From positions 1,240,001-1,304,000 of the forward strand of contig JBAJFE010000014.1 in NCBI GenBank assembly GCA_037903355.1: DNA of 64,000 nucleotides, in the 5' to 3' direction. The notes under the pieces are model-generated. The model searched no databases. It was not told the origin of the DNA and saw nothing but the letters and a program-made list of their open reading frames with translations. This DNA is from Trichuris trichiura (Eukaryota; Nematoda; Enoplea; Trichinellida; Trichuridae). Within the stretch, counting starts at the first letter, position 1; each line of letters begins with the position of its first letter. A program made the position numbers and the translations under genes. This document shows positions 23,974 through 35,564 of the stretch, one piece after another.

Positions 23974-25782
23974 TTAAGAGGCTATATGATCACCGGAAAA
24001 CAATTGCTTTTTTAATAATTCCTGTTTCTTTTCATCCTCAGTCGTAGGTAAACCCATTTCTCGACGCCTTTGATCAACCATCATTCTCTCGACCATTGCT
24101 CGCGTTTCACCATCCAAGTCAGAGAGCTAAAACCAAGATTCTAAGTTCTATGAAAATGCCACCCATTGGTGAGCGTACCTTCGAATTTTCCGGACAAACC
24201 TTTTTCGTGTCAATTGGTGTATCCGTCGTTACCAGTCTCTCCCACCAATTCATTTTATCCACCTATAATTGTGCTTTTTCAGTAAAAAAGTTGTTGAAAC
24301 TCGTTCGTTAAATTAACGTTTATTCCAAAATGTTAAATCGCGTTCAACGCCAAGGTCGGTCGGATGGAGCGGCTTGCTAACATGATGACCGATCCGACGG
24401 GCGGTACACATTCGCTGATGACGGGCCCCGTTGAGGCCCGAGAGCTCCGCGATTTCACGTTTTGAAATAAACGTTAACTTAACGAACAGGTTGCAAAACT
24501 GCAAAAGTTTTCATTCTGAATAACGCACCCGTTAGCAAGGAAGAAAGAAAAAAAACTAAATCTGCTTTCCGTATACGATTAATCTACATGCAAATTGAAC
24601 GTCGCAATCAATGTTAACTAAAACACCCACCTTTTCAAGATGAATAGCCGCAACTTTACCATCTTCGAGAGTCCACATACTTTCTTCAAGTTTAATCTTG
24701 TTATCTAATTCACCATCAATTATGGGAGGTTGCCCACGAACACCGACTTTTAAATGCTTAAAATGGACGACTTCGAGTGCATTTCGTAATTAGATGTTAA
24801 TTCAATACTTTTGCATCGATGACGCAATGCACATCTCTTGACTTAAGAGGGACTTTCGTTTTCAAAGGAACTTGAACCTGCAAAAACAAAATTCAGACAA
24901 AAGAACAGAGTGAGAGAAAAAACAATTTCTTGCTACGTAGCTCAAACATCTGGAGGGGGCAAAAGCAATTTATTACGATCAAACAGTAAAATAGTTTACC
25001 TCAACTTCCTTCAACGTTTGGGTCCAACTGTAATCCGGGAAATCAGCACCATTACCACTGTTGGGTCGCAGGCAACCTGGGCTAAGTTCATCCTCCTTGT
25101 CCGAATCAGGACTTTGTGTGGGGTGATCCTGAAAAGGCATCGATCACTCCATAATGACCATAAAAAAGAGCCAACTTATTACCTCATTTTTCGTGTCTGA
25201 ATCGTCTTTCTTCTCAACCTGGTTCTTCTGTCTAGAAAAAAACACTCATATATAAATCACAGTCCATACGCTAGACAAGGGATGCAGAGCCACGAAGAAT
25301 GATCTCATCACTGACTTACAACTTAGCCGACAACTCAGAAGCCTCCTCATCAGTCAGCTCCACGATCTTGTTGGATTCAAGTTCTTGTTCCCGTTTTTGC
25401 TTTTCCGCCGCAATTTTCTCACGTCGCTTGCGTTCTTGCTCTTCACGCTCGCGTTGCTTAGAGATGGCGTTTTTTAACCCGACATCTTTATACGCGTTGA
25501 ACTTTTCAATGAGGGCCTGCCAAGAACACATTCAAACCAAAATAATCGTCCCAAGAAGTCACTTGCACCTTCTCAACTTTCTTCAAATCTGGTACATTGT
25601 AAAAGTCTGTCTTCCGGGCTAGAAAACTAAACAAAACATCCAAAATCTAAAGAACACAAGCGAACACAGTTACTAAGCTCTAACTATTTCTTCCGGCTTA
25701 CTTTGGGTCCACTTGCGCCCAGATCTTGGGCTATGGTAAACAAAGTACCGTCGTATCGATCAGACAGAAACAATTCATCCAT
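23974..25782 (-). CDS. nudC: Nuclear distribution protein NudC
   Basis: Nine exons (25702-25782, 25569-25646, 25320-25516, 25183-25231, 25000-25128, 24809-24877, 24631-24756, 24179-24262, 23974-24126) join in phase to 321 aa, close to the usual length of about 330. The N-terminal NudC region ([20 protein letters not shown]), a charged coiled coil ([15 protein letters not shown]), LTDEEA, the CS/p23-like domain from about residue 168 ([42 protein letters not shown]) and the C-terminal helix ([18 protein letters not shown]) are all present. NudC is a cytosolic HSP90 cochaperone linked to dynein/LIS1 in nuclear migration and mitosis (family knowledge). No lesion is visible. Intron 7 carries a foldback-type repeat. 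The upstream neighbour is a divergent small gene. Confidence 0.95.
24340..24540 (+). mobile_element. Structured repeat, type 2, in NudC intron 7
   Basis: On the + strand (antisense to NudC) it has CTGATGA at 24415-24421, hairpin CGGGCC/GGCCCG, then AGAGCTCCGC (one change from AAAGCT), and the terminal ACCCGTTAG. Upstream of the core, GGAGCGGCTTGCTAACAT and ATGACCGA match the region upstream of the 31.2-kb core, so the unit extends well beyond the core. Confidence 0.7.
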
Positions 25783-26346
25783 GAGTCACGTAACAGGTCT
25801 CTATCAACAAAGCAACGCAATAGGAAAGACAGAGGGACATTCGAAGAAATTGAACATGGAAGACCGTATGATTAAAACGAGTTAAAGATGAGCGTACTGC
25901 TATTCAGCGACAAACCGTTTGTACGAACAGCAAGAAACTTGATAAAATGTTAGCTTACCATTTTTTATCGAGAATATTAACAATCAAAGGACTTAAAATC
26001 AACAGCTGCGCTATTGAGAAAGGATACAAACGAACAGAAGTTTGAAAATGAAGACAAGATATCATACCCCGCATTTCAAGCCCAAAGTTCGAAGGAAATA
26101 AACGTTAACGTATGAATGGTCTGCACGTACAACCATAATACGTAAGAAATGTATTCCTTTAAGACGAAGACGTACGCTACCCAAGATAGGCAGTAAGTTT
26201 TTAAACGTATGCACAATGCTATGGCATCTTTTCACGTGTAGTTCAATTATATGCGACATTATCGATAGAATGACAATCTTGCTCGATACATTGTTTTTCG
26301 TTCAACGTTTTCGTCTTGGTTTGTTCGGATAAATAGCATCTTAACC

Positions 26347-26914
26347 ATGGATACTGTTGGTCCTTTTTCCGCTCTTGCGAAGGCAATAAACGAAGAGAAG
26401 TCGCGGATCATATCTAACAACGGCAACAGCGAGCTATATGCTTCCAAAGGAGCAAGTTTTGCAATTATTGCGTACGTTTTTTCCAATATTGCGCATTTCA
26501 GTTGACGGATGCTGTTCGAGCATATTTTACGGGCGTACTGGAAAAATTTGATTCCCTAAGGACATCTGTTGATGAACTGGCTGCAGCTATAGACCAAACG
26601 CAGCTTCGTATTCACAAAATTCGATGCCAAATTCCCGCGCTTGCTGACAAGCAGTTTATCGAAAATGTAAGGGCTGACTGCTTTTCCTTCTTTGTATGGT
26701 TGGAACACGATTGCAGTGCATAGCAGAGGAGAAGATAGATACAAGAGGCGAGGAAACGCGCGACGAAGATTCGGAAAAGGCAGGTGTCCACATCCCGTTT
26801 TCACGGTTGAATGTTTTCTTTCAGGTCGACAATTCCGAAGCGGAAAGTTTGGTCGACCTAGCTAAGGAAGTAATTGATTCATTTCTTGAAGTATTTCCAA
26901 ATGGGGAGGTTTAG
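26347..26914 (+). CDS. Small helical protein, unrecognised
   Basis: Three exons: 26347-26451, 26502-26666 and 26825-26914, giving 119 aa from ATG to TAG. Intron 1 is 50 nt with a GC donor (GGA|GCAAGT) and AG acceptor; it is the only choice here that keeps phase and a realistic intron length. The middle exon (residues about 36-90) is strongly heptad-like (FTGVLEKFDSLRTSVDELAAAIDQTQLRIHKI), predicting a coiled coil, and the C-terminus is acidic and helical. It could be a subunit of a small coiled-coil complex (BLOC-1/BORC or WASH-subunit-3-like sizes), but I see no diagnostic motif and assign no function. It is transcribed divergently from NudC, with 564 bp between start codons. Confidence 0.62.
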
Positions 26915-27468
26915 TGCTGTTTCTCTTCGGCGAAAACAGAACTGCCGCTGACCCGTTTCAAATTCGATTAGAATAGTTAACTTTGACTTGTTGAACTTTG
27001 CATAGTGGGCTCCGCTCGTTTTTAAAACTGTCTTTAATAGTTTGCCTTCTGATTTGGTCAATTTGTTCCTTTGTCGTAGGCAACCGAGATATAAAGAAAT
27101 CCTCAACAGTAGATTAAAGTACTTTAATGCATAAGATTGCGTAACGGCTGCATAAATATTCATTTCTTTTTACGTAGGCAACTCATTTCTGTTGCATGCT
27201 CAACTTCTTTTAAGTTAGCTTTTGCGACAAACCGCGTCCTGTCTTCAATGTTTTTACTCAAGAGCGTCAAATAAAGCACTAAGTTTGAATATATGTATGA
27301 ATTGTATAGATGCATTAACTCCATCCAGGACCAGCTGTCCGTCTGAGTAATGCAGGGTGGACTGACTGTCAGACGGAGTGAGCCTTTTAATTCAGAAGGT
27401 GTAGAAGAACACTTGCGCCTATAACGTAAGTTTCGATCCATTGAACTGTTTACTGAACTAAGCGAGTA
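26915..27468. other. Non-coding
   Basis: 3' flank of the small gene; nothing else recognised before the Tigger element. Confidence 0.4.
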
Positions 27469-30124
27469 CAGGTGGCCCTCGTTATACGCGAACAATTCGT
27501 CCAAGATTTTGAGAATTTTACCGCGTAAAACGAATTTCGCGTTATATAGGGTACCCTATGAAAAAGGGCTAAATAGCTTGTATTCTAGCTGCGTATTTCG
27601 TCCTGTCCCCTTGAATTCCTTCCGGAACGATTATCATCATACCTAGTGATCCTTTGAAGCTTGGTACTACGGAATCTAGCTACGAGATAATGACATCAAA
27701 CATCAGAGACTGCGCTTGTCCAATGGGGTTAGCCATCAAAATCCAGGATGTTAGATAGAAGAAAGCGTAAAAGTAAAATGCTCTTTTCTTAAACGCCTTG
27801 GAAACACCTTGCTTTAATGAGCTAAACGATGTACTGGTACGCATAACAGGTACAGAGCAGGGGAAATAAAAAATACATACACGTATTTAAGCAGGAATAG
27901 TGAATACCACACAGAACCCATCTACATAGAACAAAACGTCTACGACAGAAACGTTTGGGGCATCACGAATCAATTTACGCACTTTCTGTAGGTGCGCGCA
28001 AATTCCCAGAAGACCGGCCGGTTTTACGGTTTCTTGAACTTGTTGGTTGCAGAGCCTCTCGCCTTAAAGTGTTAGACTTCCCAGCTGCCGGAGCTTTATT
28101 TAAAAACATTGTTATAGGGAGCTGTATCTGCCTTTTCTTCGCTTCATCGAATAAATCTTGCAGCGGCTTCAACGTAGCCGTTATTCCTCGTGTAAGCATA
28201 ATGCTACGTTCCATGGACGGATCGTATTCAACAATCATATCCTTCAGGACCTGCGCTTGCTGGAAAATACTGGCAAGCTTTTGCAGCGTTCAATCCGAGG
28301 GTGTTTGAGCACCCGTATCTTCCATAACGTCGTCGTCACTGGCCGTAGGTGATTGCATCAGTTCTTCGAGTTCCTTGTTGGTGAACGGTTCTCCACAATT
28401 TTCTATGTGCTCTCTGATATCGTCCTCTATCATGTCGGAGAAACCCTCACTCCCAACTCCTTGGCAATTTTTACAATGTCCATGACCTCATCGATGGCAC
28501 CTAAGTCCTCTCATTCACTGGCTGCGTCTCCCCACAACCGCTTCCAGCAACCTCTGACTGTTCTAGGCTTTATCTCGTGTACTGCCTCCGCAATGTGGAA
28601 GATAGCGTCTGCAATTGAGAAACGTTTCCACAGGCTGGTTAGATCGCAATCAGGATTAGCATGGAGGGTATCACGAAGCTTCCCAAATACGAGATGAGTG
28701 TAAGTAGCCTTAACGCATCTTATGACGCCCTGATCCAGTGGCTGTAGTAGAGACGTCGAGTTAGCGGGCAAGAATTTTACCTCGACGTTCTTATTAGCAA
28801 AGCAAAGGGATTGCGGGTGACCAGGAGCATTATCAATTACGAGGAGGACCTTGAAAGCCATCCCCTTGCTTTCCAAGTATTTTTTCGCTTCAGGAATGAT
28901 GCACTGGTTAAACCACTCTGTAAAGAGGGTAACCGTCATCATCCACGCTTTCTTGTTGTGCTGCCAGAAAACCGGTAGGCAGTCCAGGTTCTTCTTTCTG
29001 AGCGGCCGAGGGTTACGAGTCCGGTAGATAACGCCAGGCTTAATCACGTGCCCTGCAGCGTTGCCACAGAGCCCAAGAGTGAGTCGATCTTTCAGTGGCT
29101 TGAATCCCGTAGCTTGCTTTGCGCTTTTGTGGATGTACGTGCGCTTTGGCATTTGCTTCCAGAATAATGCTGTCTCGTCACAATTGAAAATTTGTTCTGG
29201 GAGATAACCTTTTTGGTCCATCAACTCTTCAAATTCCTTCGGGAACGTCGAAGCAGCTACGAAATCAGCCGATGCCGTTTCCCCAGTGATCTTTAAGTTC
29301 TTTAGGTTGAAGCGCTTCACGTATTTTGCCAGCCATCCTTTGCTAGCAGTAAACCTTTTTCTCTCGTTCTCTGCAACCACGCCAGAGAAGTGCTCGTATA
29401 AGCTCAGCGCTTTTTCCCGAATAACTTTCCCGTCGACAGGGACATTCTTCTGCGACATGACCTTTATCCAAATGCTTAGCGCTTTTTCTGCTTTCACGAG
29501 GACTTTGTTGCGAACTACAACAGCTCTTTTCGCCAGTGAAGGGTCGGGATGCACGCTTGCTCGAATGTCAACTTCCTTCTGTTTTATTGTACGAATGGTG
29601 GATTCATTCTTTCCAATCCTGCGGCCCACTTCGGTAAATGACAATCCGCTTTTCAAAAGATCGAGGACTTCTACTTTCTCATGAAGAGTAAGGACGCTAC
29701 GTTGTTTCTTAGCCCTAGAGGAACCGCTCTGTTCACTTAGTTGCCTTCTGTCAGCCATCCTTCTATGCGACACCAGTTAAACGACGCGAAAGTTTAGACT
29801 CACCAGGCTAAAGGGAAACTGATGTTTGCACACGGCGAATGGAATCAGCAACGCGCACGAAGCAGTAACGAACAATCAGAAAAATGACAAGCCTTCATTA
29901 GCACTGTGCACGGTTAGAGAGCATTGTAGGAAGAAAAAGTCTTTCGCGCCCGGGAAGACGATCACGCTGTTGCTCAAGCAGGCAACGACATTGCTGCAAT
30001 TATAATGCTAGCCAGCGATGCGCGTGTTTTTTGCAAAAAAGATGACATCACTATTTCACGCCGGACGAATCGCGTTGTATAGAATCTCGCGGATAAAAAG
30101 TTCGCGTATAACGAGGGCCACCTG
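27469..30124 (-). mobile_element. Tigger-type DNA transposon, full length
   Basis: A 2,656-bp element with matching termini: CAGGTGGCCCTCGTTATACG at the left and its reverse complement CGTATAACGAGGGCCACCTG at the right, flanked by TA (27467-27468 and 30125-30126). It holds one transposase gene on the - strand. Both ends are intact while the transposase is broken, so it could still be moved in trans but not by itself. Confidence 0.95.
27975..29758 (-). pseudogene. Tigger transposase, broken by two TGA codons and a frameshift
   Basis: From ATG 29758 the frame runs 415 codons: a CENP-B/Psq-like N-terminal helix-turn-helix (LTLHEKVEVLDLLKSGLSF), a Tc5-type DNA-binding domain (KGWLAKYVKRFNL), and a DDE_1 catalytic core with D194 (NCDET), D309 (VIDNAPGH) and D342 (QPLDQGV), the usual DDD of the pogo/jerky group. 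A TGA at 28511-28513 stops it. The frame then resumes, shifts by one base near 28440-28450, continues with acidic tail sequence, meets a second TGA at 28290-28292, and goes on to 27975. The catalytic core itself is undamaged, so a truncated product of about 415 aa is possible. Recoding of TGA is unlikely because a frameshift is also present. Confidence 0.9.
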
Positions 30125-30126
30125 TA

Positions 30127-31114
30127 TACGCCAAAGGAAAGAGTCATGTTGGGGAAAACAATACCTCCTTATATAAGGCATGATGACCCCATTAGTGGGG
30201 TCACTGAGTTCACTTTGGCACGACCTTGTTATCGGTTCGCATTTGAGGGACCACATGCCGCGGTCAGTCCCGCCCCAGACGCTGGTCATTCCACCCGTTA
30301 AGGTGAGACCGCAATTGGGTCACGCTCGTGTGACTATTCAGGACAGTCTTCGTGCTAAGCGTCCTCGCTTTGTGCTCTGCAGGATTTCATCCTCCCGCTG
30401 GCACTGCCACAGAAGGCATACCAAGTTAATTTATCAAAAGGTACAAATATGACTCAGTAGCTAAAGAAAAGGGGCGGGGAAATAAAAATTAATTTCTAAG
30501 GATTTGAAGGATGAAAAGGAATATAAATCATTCAAAACATATAAGGAGAGCTGCGGAAACCGATTGTTAGGGGTATACAGATAAATGAACAGTTAAAAGA
30601 AAAGAGGATTTGAAGGAGAGCAGAAGAGAAAGAGGGGGGGAGTAAATGAAAAGAAGAAAAGTTCATCAAGAAGACGACAGAATGGAAGGCAATAAGTTTC
30701 TGGATCAAGACAAAGCCACTGTACCAGTGCATCAAGAGCGAACATTACTTCGATTGCGTATGAGGGCAACAGAATAAGTGTCGGTCGGTTTTCTATTCAT
30801 TTAACTGCTCCTTTCTTTAGATACTGTCGTTTCATCTGTTTCTACCCCTCCCCTTATGTATTTTACCTTTTCTCCTTTTTCAGAATTTTTTAAGTAGAAA
30901 TTTTAATCTTGCTTCCATCTCGTCAGTTACTAAGTCACATTTGTGACTTTTAGTCAGTTACTCTCTTTATTAAGCTTTCCAAACGAAGCACAAGAGGCGC
31001 TACCGTAAGGTAGAAAACCCGTACTACCGCAGTGTAATAACATAGATGAACAACAGTTTTCAAGAGCAATAACATTACTGCATCAGCACGTTGGAATCGC
31101 AATTCAATTGGACC
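30127..31114. other. Non-coding
   Basis: Purine-rich around 30.5-30.7 kb. No exon or element recognised. Confidence 0.4.
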
Positions 31115-31128
31115 AAATTAATACAAGT

Positions 31129-31872
31129 CAGAATAAAACGTTTGCGGCTTTGCTACCCGTTCGTTAGTTAAAAACGTTTACTTCTCAAACGTATAACCCG
31201 CGAAGCTTTCGGGCCACACCGGGGCCCGTCATCAGCGCTAAGTGCGCCGCTGTCGGGTCGGTCATTATGTTAGCAAGCCGCTCCGTCCGGCCGACCGTGG
31301 CGGGAACCTCAGCCATCAGGTCGATCCTTGACCCGTCGGGCTTTGGTCCCACCTGGTCAGTCAGACTTTGCGGCGAGCACCCAACCGACCTTCCATGACG
31401 GCGGCAGCACTAACAATGAGGAACAACGAGCATACAAACGATATACCCGTCTGTTTAAAACAGACGGATTTTAAACTTTCTTCTTTCCAGATCTTGACCT
31501 TCTTTCTTCTCGACCACTCGTTGCCCTCTTTGTTGTCCGTGCCCGCACACACATTAAAATTAATTCTTCTTTTTTCTTTTTCTCCTCCTTTCTAACGGGT
31601 GCGTTATTCAGAATAAAATGTTTGCTGCTTTGCTACCTGTTCGTTAGTTAAAAACGTTTACTTCTCAAACGTATAACCCGCGGAGCTTTCGGGCCACACC
31701 GGGGCCCGTCATCAGCGCTAAGTGCTGGTGTGGCCCGAAAGCTTCGCGGGTTATATGTTTGAGAAGTAAACGTTTTTAACTAACGAACGGGTAGCAAAGC
31801 CGCAAACGTTTTATTCTGAATAACGCACCCGTTAGAAAGGAGGAGAAAAAGAAAAGAGAAAAAAGAAGAATT
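31129..31872. mobile_element. Compound type 2 structured element: tandem plus inverted units, 14-bp TSD
   Basis: Flanked by AAATTAATACAAGT (31115-31128) and AAATTGATACAAGT (31873-31886), 13 of 14 identical. Inside, two direct copies in - orientation (hammerhead-like cores read on the - strand at 31229-31235 and 31709-31715) are exactly 480 bp apart, followed by an inverted third copy (about 31730-31860) lacking the CTGATGA half. All share GCG-CTGATGA, CGGGCC/GGCCCG and AAAGCTT-CGC (one copy AAAGCTC-CGC), then ACGTTTGAGAAGTAAACGT and ACGGGT...ACCCGT. The spacer between direct copies (about 360 bp) includes an inverted pair CCGTCTGTTTAAAACAGACGG. Confidence 0.85.
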
Positions 31873-31886
31873 AAATTGATACAAGT

Positions 31887-32758
31887 GATCAATGTGCACG
31901 CGGCGCAGAACTAAGCAGTTTAACGCCGCATTCAAGATGCAGTACGCTGGCAATCAAGAACACAAGCAGTATAGGCAGTAGTTAATCAAAAAAACTACAG
32001 CAGTGAGCGGAAAAACGAAGACTAAATGACATGAATTATTCCGCTGGGACCGGTCAGGTGAACTTTGAAGCTAAACATGATGAAAAAACGACTTCGGTGA
32101 TCCACCAGATCTGAAAAAAAACAGAATACTTTGCTTTAAAAGGCAATATCTGCCATAGTTACAGAAACCGTGACTATAGCAGGTATTGCGCCTTTAGGCA
32201 AAGTATATTGCCTTAATGCCGCAAATTTCATAGATGTCTTGAATGTATACCATGTACAACCTCTATATTACAGGTATGTTGTAGAAATTTTGGAGAACAG
32301 AAAATCGTTTACGTATAAGTAGCACGTGCTGCGTACATACGTGCTGGCTGTGCAGGTAGCGCGCGTAGCTTCTAAGTACTAAGTATGCTTGATTTACCCC
32401 AAGCAGATTGCATACTTAAATGCAGCTATGGCAGTAGGACTAATTGCTACTAGGCCAAGTTGACTTGAGGTCAAGTTGTATCAAGTCGGTCAGGTCAAGT
32501 TCGTTAGGTTAAGTTGTATTGCTCCGTCTTGAGCGTCGACTTTATCGCCTCCCAAATTCGACAGCTGCAGTGCTCTTGGCAAAGAAAAAACGCAATCTAG
32601 GTGTTAAGCCAGTCTCAGACTTATAGACAGCGACTGATGCAGGAACTTGAACATCCTTTTAAGAAGACGTAGCACATTTAACCTGAACATCGTTTTAGAG
32701 TAGCTAATTGATCTAGTACTTCAGTTGCTAGTGCTTGTCTGTTTTTGGTAGTGCGGCA
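31887..32758. other. Upstream region of the Argonaute gene
   Basis: Includes a short degenerate repeat of (GGT)CAAGTTG-type words near 32455-32520. An in-frame stop at 32729-32731 closes the frame upstream of the first ATG. No promoter motif can be supported. Confidence 0.4.
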
Positions 32759-35564
32759 ATGGCTTCCGGATCCGGTGATGTTACGTCATCAATAAGTGAA
32801 CTGACGATAAGTGACTTAATGGCTCGACCAGACTATGGCACAGAAGGCAAAAGAATTCTTTTGGTATCCAACTTCGTCGAGCTGAAAAAAACCGCTGAAG
32901 GGGTCATTGAAGTCATGCAGTACCACGTCGACATAGACTGCGAAAAAGTGAAGCTGACAAGGGACGACAAACGAAGGATTTTCTGGATGTTCGTCAAGCA
33001 AGCTCCCAACGTCTTTAGATCCCCATTCAGCCTGGCTTACGATGGAGAAGCACTTTTATTCTCGAAAGAACCGTTGCCTATTAAAGAGAATGAACGGTTT
33101 GATGGACAATTGAAGATACAGGTACTTCGTTCCAGCCGTCCGATTGAAGTTGCAGTCGGCATAAAGAAGTCTGGACAGGTAAAGATAATTTTCAAGGACC
33201 CAAAGTCGCGCGTCGGTTTGCATACTGACTCGGAGCAGACACCTATTCAGGTGGTCGACGTTATTCTTGCGCAGGGTCGTGCTTGTACGCTTGTCACTCG
33301 AGCGGAGAGATTCTGTGTTGTCGGCAACAGTGCTTACGAAGTACCGGCGAGAAGTGGAGTAAACTTGAAATTTGGCGTGGAATTGTGGCGTGGTCTGTTC
33401 ACATCTGCGAGAGTTGGCGAAGGCTACAGGCCCATGGTAAACATTGACGTTAGTCACGCCGCGTTTTACCGACCACAGTCCGTTCTCAATTATATTTGCG
33501 ATGTGCTGAACGCAGATCGGTCGCCGCCTCGCTATTCGGTCGACCAGATCCAGTCAAACACAAGGCTATCCGATGGTGAGCTAAAGATTATCGGTCGTGC
33601 GGTCAAAGGACTACGTGTGACAGTAACTCATCGCCCTTGCAAAGCTCAATACCGAATTATCGGAATAGCTGCGGATGCCAGCCGCCAAGTGTTTACGCTT
33701 CGTGATGGTCGCGAGCTAACGGTAGCCGACTATTTCAGAGAATCGTATGTGGCACTGCGTTACCCCCGAATGCCGGCGCTGCAAGCAGGTAGCAAGAATA
33801 GAAGCATCTACTTACCGGTGGAGGTGTGTAACGTGGCCGAAAAGCAACGTTACGGTGCGGGAAAATTAACCGGTTTTCAAACAACTTTGGTCATTCGTCA
33901 GTGCGCCATGGACGCACCAACGCGTTTGCGGATGTGCATGGAAATGATGCAACGGGCGAATTTGGAAAATGATGAATTTTTGAAAGAGTTTGGTTTGGAC
34001 ATTGCTCGTACATTTGTTGAAGTTCCCGGTCGTGTTTTGCCACCGCCGAAATTGGAGTATAAGCGCGGCAATCGTTCAGCGGTTGTGGAACCATCGAATG
34101 GTACATGGCAGATGCGTGACGTGCAATTCTTTCAAGGCGGCGATTGCCTCAACTTCTCAGCCATTGCATTTGGTCATCCAAGTTCGTTGGGGCAAGTTGG
34201 AGAATTTTGTACAAACGTGGCGAAAGTATGCACTGATCTTGGAGTTAATATGGGCCGCAAAGCAGACATGCTATTGCCCGTCAGTGATGTTACGGCTTTC
34301 GAAAAGGTTCTGCAGCGTCTTGTGTCGGAATACAAAGAACATAATAAAAGGTGTCGTTTGGTGTTCGTCTCATTAAGCGACACGAAGGAATATTCGGAAG
34401 TGAAACGTGTGGCTGATGTGAAGTTTGGCATTATGACGCAGTGTTTCATGCAGAGAGTACTGCACGACGTCGTTGTGAAGCGTTCGGTAATGACGGCAAC
34501 AAATTTAGCTCTAAAGATAAATATGAAAATGGGTGGTGTGAACACCCGTTTACTTGCGGATCCATTCGTGAAGGCTAATTTGACTGATAAAGATACATTA
34601 GTGCTTGGAGTTGATGTAACTCATCCTCATGTGGCAGATAGAGATTCTCCATCCATTGCGGCTGTGGTTGGCAACGTGGATGTTTATTGTGCAGAATATT
34701 CAGCATCAATCCGCGTACAACCGAACAGATGGGAGTCAATTCTGTATTTAGAGGAAGAGTTTCGCGAACGGATAAGGGCATTTGCCAACCCAAATGACAG
34801 AAAACCAAGTAGAATCATCCTGTTTCGCGATGGCGTGTCGGAAGGTGAATTTAAAAAGGTGACAAAATGACTGCAAGAAAAAAGTTATTCTATTGAATTA
34901 AATCCCCTGTTAAGGTACTGCACGAGGAACTGCGTGCTCTGCGAGCTGCTTGTCGTTCCTTGGACAAGGGCTATCGTCCTGGAATAACATACGTTGTGGT
35001 TCAAAAGAGACATCACGCAAGATTTATGTGCAAAGACGACAGCTTGGCAGTTGGGAAAGGTAGAAACATACCTGCTGGGACAGTGATTGATCGTCGTGTG
35101 ACATCACCGGATGGATATGATTTTTACTTATGCAGCCATACTGGAATTCAAGTGAGCAGTGTTGCATCTGTTCGCTCTTCTCTGTTTAAAAGCATTATCC
35201 TTTCAGGGAACCAGCAAACCGGCGAAGTACAATGTTTTATACGACGACAATAACTTGAAGGCGGACACAATGCAGGCGATTGCGTATTATCTGTGTCACA
35301 TCTATGGGCGTTGCATGCGTTCCGTCAGCATTCCAGCTCCAGTGTATTTCGCTCATTTGGCTTGTTATCGTGCTCGCCACCACAGTTACTTACTCACGTA
35401 TACGTTCTGTGTTTGAAGGTATTGTTGTTCAATAATTTGCTTTTTTTAGTGGCAGCAGTGACGAGTCTCTTGGTTCACAGGGGAAGAAGGAAAAAAGTAA
35501 AGTTGAATTTACCAGAGCGGTGACGGTACACGACAACATCCGATCGACAATGTACTTCGTGTGA
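32759..35564 (+). CDS. Argonaute (AGO-clade, slicer-type)
   Basis: Four exons (32759-34858, 34915-35151, 35207-35397, 35450-35564) join in phase to 880 aa with introns of 56, 55 and 52 nt. N domain, PAZ (residues about 235-355), MID and PIWI are all present. The 5'-phosphate pocket residues look conserved: Y and K in YSEVKR, Q in MTQC, two K in LKINMKMGG. The PIWI tetrad is complete: D619 (GVDVTHP), E659 (RWES), D691 (FRDGVSEG) and H829 (YFAHL). The C-terminus TMYFV is of the AGO type. It should bind small RNAs and be able to cleave targets in the cytoplasm or nucleus (family knowledge). It is more divergent than the highly conserved ALG-1/AGO1 microRNA Argonautes, so its small-RNA class is open. 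Start: ATG 32759 follows an in-frame stop; AATAAA is at 35773. Confidence 0.94.

Noticed and set aside
26485..26501. GT donors (GTACGT or GTTTTT) for intron 1 of the small gene
   Set aside because: They would make introns of 26-29 nt; GTACGT also breaks the frame. The GCAAGT donor gives a 50-nt intron in phase.
28290..28513. Programmed recoding of the TGA codons in the Tigger frame
   Set aside because: A one-base frameshift lies between them and no selenocysteine-type element is evident; simple decay is sufficient.
32735..32758. Start of the Argonaute at TTG 32735
   Set aside because: Eukaryotic initiation at the ATG 24 nt downstream is far more likely; an in-frame stop precedes this TTG closely.
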